From Rotaria socialis (Eukaryota > Rotifera > Eurotatoria > Philodinida > Philodinidae), in assembly GCA_905331475.1 (NCBI GenBank), contig CAJNYU010003357.1:124001-188000 (forward strand): a stretch of DNA of 64,000 nucleotides, in the 5' to 3' direction. The translations under genes were made by a program, and so were the position numbers. A model generated the notes under the pieces. It was given only the letters and a program-made list of their open reading frames with translations. It did no database searches and had not been told where the DNA came from. Each line of letters opens with the position of its first letter. Within the stretch, counting starts at the first letter, position 1. Of this stretch, positions 63,741 through 64,000 are shown piece by piece.

Positions 63741-64000
63741 TTTATTTGAATCATCATTATAATTAATTATCAAGTCTTAAAAATCTCTAAAAAGGAAAAG
63801 GAATACAATGAAATAAAAATAAATAAAGTCATTAAATGCTAATAGAGATATCTGCTTTGTTGGCAAGAAAACAAAGAATCTTTTGTCCTCGATTATTCGT
63901 GTGTTCATCTGACGTCATTTTTCTTTTTCTCTTATATCGATTGTCTGCTTAAGCGGACTACTAATTCGTTTCGTTCTTCTTTTCTTTGAATGTTTTGTCT
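63741..64000. other. Window end, no gene seen
   Basis: 260 bp of AT-rich sequence upstream of the coding-like exon. No supported feature. Confidence 0.5.

Noticed and set aside
1-64000. tRNA, rRNA, CRISPR or retrovirus-like elements
   Set aside because: Looked for tRNA B-box context, array-like spacers and reverse-transcriptase or integrase motifs by eye on both strands; none seen.

Overview
The window looks like nuclear DNA of a small, compact-genome invertebrate. It is AT-rich, most introns are 45-100 bp with GT-AG ends, coding exons are rich in CAA/AAT codons, and metazoan-specific genes are present (ALX homeobox, nanos, a MyoD-family bHLH, a protocadherin). Several start codons sit just behind a 3' splice-site-like sequence, which suggests spliced-leader trans-splicing. 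Together this points to a lophotrochozoan, most plausibly a bdelloid rotifer. The taxon is an inference; the metazoan origin is not in doubt. I saw no prokaryotic, CRISPR, rRNA or tRNA feature.

Layout. 1.1-3.1 kb (-): four-exon ALX-type homeobox gene, divergent from nanos (7.2-9.4 kb, +), with about 4 kb of non-coding DNA between them. 11.5-16.4 kb (-): ZDHHC16-type palmitoyltransferase, then ZC3H15/DFRP1. 18.0-19.0 kb (+): cytochrome b561. 23.7-25.9 kb (+): MyoD-family factor in a gene-poor stretch. 28.3-34.9 kb (+): protocadherin. 36.1-37.5 kb (+) LRRC58, tail to tail with URM1 (-, 37.6-37.9 kb). 38.6-41.3 kb (-): YTHDF m6A reader. 41.9-46.2 kb (+): SCYL2 in 18 exons. 46.7-48.2 kb (+): unrecognised proline-rich protein with tryptophan repeats. 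49.3-52.0 kb (+): NOP16 and delta-tubulin only 66 bp apart. 52.5-55.7 kb (-): SLC25A20 and BCAP31/29.

55.7-64 kb is different. It holds a 450-bp fold-back repeat, a decayed multi-exon gene on the minus strand whose exon is split by a 290-bp transposon-like element (CCCAGGT...ACCTGGG, TA duplication), a second element with similar ends, a 2-kb field of degenerate repeats, and short coding-like exons of unknown identity.

Nearly all genes could be rebuilt exon by exon with consistent phases; exon coordinates are in each entry. The developmental regulators (ALX, nanos, MyoD, protocadherin) sit in wide non-coding DNA, while housekeeping genes are packed 60-700 bp apart. No operon of related functions is evident. 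The most interesting items are the exon-splitting element whose terminal repeat carries a CAG|GT donor, the NOP16-delta-tubulin pair, and the tryptophan-repeat protein.
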